In this document: piece by piece, positions 13,255 to 14,015 of the stretch
Position numbering within the stretch: position 1 is the first letter of the stretch
Layout: each line of letters begins with the position of its first letter
From: LH-M37 sp032251315
GTDB taxonomy: Bacteria > Pseudomonadota > Gammaproteobacteria > SZUA-229
Length of the DNA stretch: 14,015 nt
Direction: 5' to 3'
Assembly: GCA_032251315.1 (NCBI GenBank)
Contig: JAVVEE010000066.1
Span: 1-14,015, forward strand
The notes under the pieces: generated by a model
The model's input: only the letters and a program-made list of their open reading frames with translations
Told to the model about the DNA's origin: nothing
Databases searched by the model: none
Position numbers and translations under genes: made by a program

Positions 13255-13686
13255 TCACCGGCGGGCCCTGGTCAGCGTGGCAATGATGGCGCAACGATCC
13301 TGGCCGGCGGTGTTTTGCTTGCAGGCAGTGATAAGTTTTTCCAGCTCGCATTGCATGGCGCTCAGATCGTCAATGCGTTGCTGAATAATTTTCTGTTTGT
13401 GTTCCGCGATCATGCGTGCGTCATTGCAGTCCCGGTCATTGAGTGACAGCAGCTCGGTAATTTCATCGAGACTGAAGCCGAGTTCCTGGGCGCGCTTGAT
13501 GAAGTGAATGCGTTCCACGGCTGCGGCAGGGTAAAGACGGTAGCCCTGCGCCGGTTTTACCGGTGCATCGATCAGACCGATGCGTTGATAATAGCGAATG
13601 GTTTCGACATTGACCCCGGCCGCTTTGGCGAGCCGGCCGATGGTCAGGCCGGTATCCGCGTGGACGGTTGTTCTTTTTGTATTCAA
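13255..13686 (-). CDS. merR: Hg(II)-responsive transcriptional regulator MerR
   Basis: A MerR-family regulator; with a TTG start at 13686 it is 143 aa, the usual MerR length. The winged HTH is LTIGRLAKAAGVNVETIRYY (14-33) followed by QRIGLIDAPVKPAQGYRLYP; the dimerisation helix is about 85-120. Three Cys expected for trigonal Hg(II) binding are present: C87 in NDRDCND, C122 in ITACKQN and C132 in QDRCAII, with one extra residue between the last two relative to Tn501 MerR. An extra Cys, C113, is also seen. The frame is open further up, and an ATG at 13776 overlaps the merA stop as TGATG, which would give a 173-aa form with 30 extra residues; GAGA about eight bases before the TTG supports the short form. 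It sits downstream of and in the same direction as merA, unlike the usual divergent merR, and 27 bases before the hipB remnant. No canonical mer operator dyad was found upstream. Confidence 0.9.
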   Translation of the reverse strand: MNTKRTTVHADTGLTIGRLAKAAGVNVETIRYYQRIGLIDAPVKPAQGYRLYPAAAVERIHFIKRAQELGFSLDEITELLSLNDRDCNDARMIAEHKQKIIQQRIDDLSAMQCELEKLITACKQNTAGQDRCAIIATLTRARR

Positions 13687-13775
13687 TACGTCAGTCTCTT
13701 TTTCATGCCGATTTACGTTTTGATAGATCTTCAGCCTATACCGGATTAGCTTCTTGTGAAACCCGGTTATGGACA

Positions 13776-14015
13776 TCACCCCGCACAGCAGGACAACTGT
13801 TTGACATCTTTAGTGAACGTTTGCGCACATAGTTTGAGCCCTTCCACCAGGGTCAGGTAAGGGAACAACTGATCCGCCAGGTCCTGGATGGTCATACGGT
13901 TGTGGATGGCCAGCGCCGCCGTCTGGATGATCTCGCCGCCCTCGTGCGCCAGCACCTGGCACCCGAGGATGCGGCCCGAGGCTTTGTCGGCGACCAGTTT
14001 AATGAAACCCCGCGT
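13776..14015 (-). CDS. merA: Mercuric reductase MerA, C-terminal end (partial)
   Basis: The last 79 residues of mercuric reductase, the FAD/NADPH flavoenzyme that reduces Hg(II) to volatile Hg(0); the rest lies beyond the right edge. It is read in the frame starting TRGFIKLVADKASGRILG at the edge. It contains the dimerisation-domain signature of pyridine nucleotide-disulfide oxidoreductases (GCQVLAHEGGEIIQTAALAI, MTIQDLADQLFPYLTLVEGL) and ends with the diagnostic vicinal cysteines in QLSCCAG, which pass Hg(II) to the active site of the partner subunit. That tail separates it from lipoamide dehydrogenase and glutathione reductase. Its TGA overlaps an ATG in the merR frame. The visible end of the gene is intact. 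Confidence 0.95.
   Translation of the reverse strand, partial: TRGFIKLVADKASGRILGCQVLAHEGGEIIQTAALAIHNRMTIQDLADQLFPYLTLVEGLKLCAQTFTKDVKQLSCCAG

Noticed and set aside
12938..13351. An intact 137-aa protein over the hipB region
   Set aside because: Only the C-terminal part resembles an antitoxin; the N-terminal part overlaps merR and is a wrong-frame reading of hipB pieces.
13687..13775. Canonical mer operator (CCGTAC...GTACGG dyad with 19-base spacer) upstream of merR
   Set aside because: No such dyad is present; only a weak ACCGG...CCGGT pair and a TATAGG are seen, insufficient for a call.
1..14015. CRISPR array, tRNA, rRNA or complete insertion sequence
   Set aside because: No regularly spaced direct repeats, cloverleaf-like sequence, rRNA signature or transposase motif was seen on either strand.

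Overview
The window looks like a chromosomal segment of a gammaproteobacterium, plausibly a sulfur oxidiser. The clues are a RhlE-type DEAD-box helicase, a succinylase-branch lysine cluster (dapC-dapD-yffB), Shine-Dalgarno-led genes, several dispersed palindromic repeats, and a protein I tentatively recognise as DsrS-like. Taxonomy is inferred from protein flavour only; no rRNA or tRNA gene was seen.

Layout, left to right. Bases 1-278 hold no gene I can support, only a lone copy of a short REP-like hairpin (77-100). On the minus strand, a 347-aa protein of unknown function (899-1942) is followed after 14 bases by a 2-oxoglutarate/Fe(II) dioxygenase of the prolyl-4-hydroxylase type (279-884). 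A divergent intergenic region leads to a 184-aa unknown protein (2132-2686). This converges, through a bidirectional terminator, on a 64-aa small acidic protein (2843-3037, minus) whose upstream region carries an operator-like dyad.

From 3345 to 7277 a plus-strand block carries a Sel1-repeat protein, a MoxR-type AAA+ ATPase, a fused HExxH metallopeptidase/VWA protein and a 372-aa DsrS-like protein only 4 bases further on. The ATPase + VWA pair is the classic architecture of a cofactor-insertion or protein-remodelling machine. Its tight linkage to a putative sulfur-metabolism protein makes this the most interesting candidate system in the window.

From 7367 to 9968 the minus-strand cluster dapC-dapD-yffB encodes two consecutive lysine/diaminopimelate steps plus an ArsC-fold protein. 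It is interrupted by two different palindromic repeats; a better-preserved relative of one lies just beyond yffB. Divergent from dapC is a VOC (glyoxalase-fold) protein, followed by rhlE.

Right of rhlE the window changes character. After a paired REP-like element comes a minus-strand accessory block reading merA (C-terminal end only, cut by the window edge), merR, a frame-broken hipB-like antitoxin remnant and a hipA-like toxin kinase pseudogene. The hipA remnant has a nonsense codon near its start and has lost the middle of the kinase. This looks like a mercury-resistance island end next to a decayed toxin-antitoxin locus.
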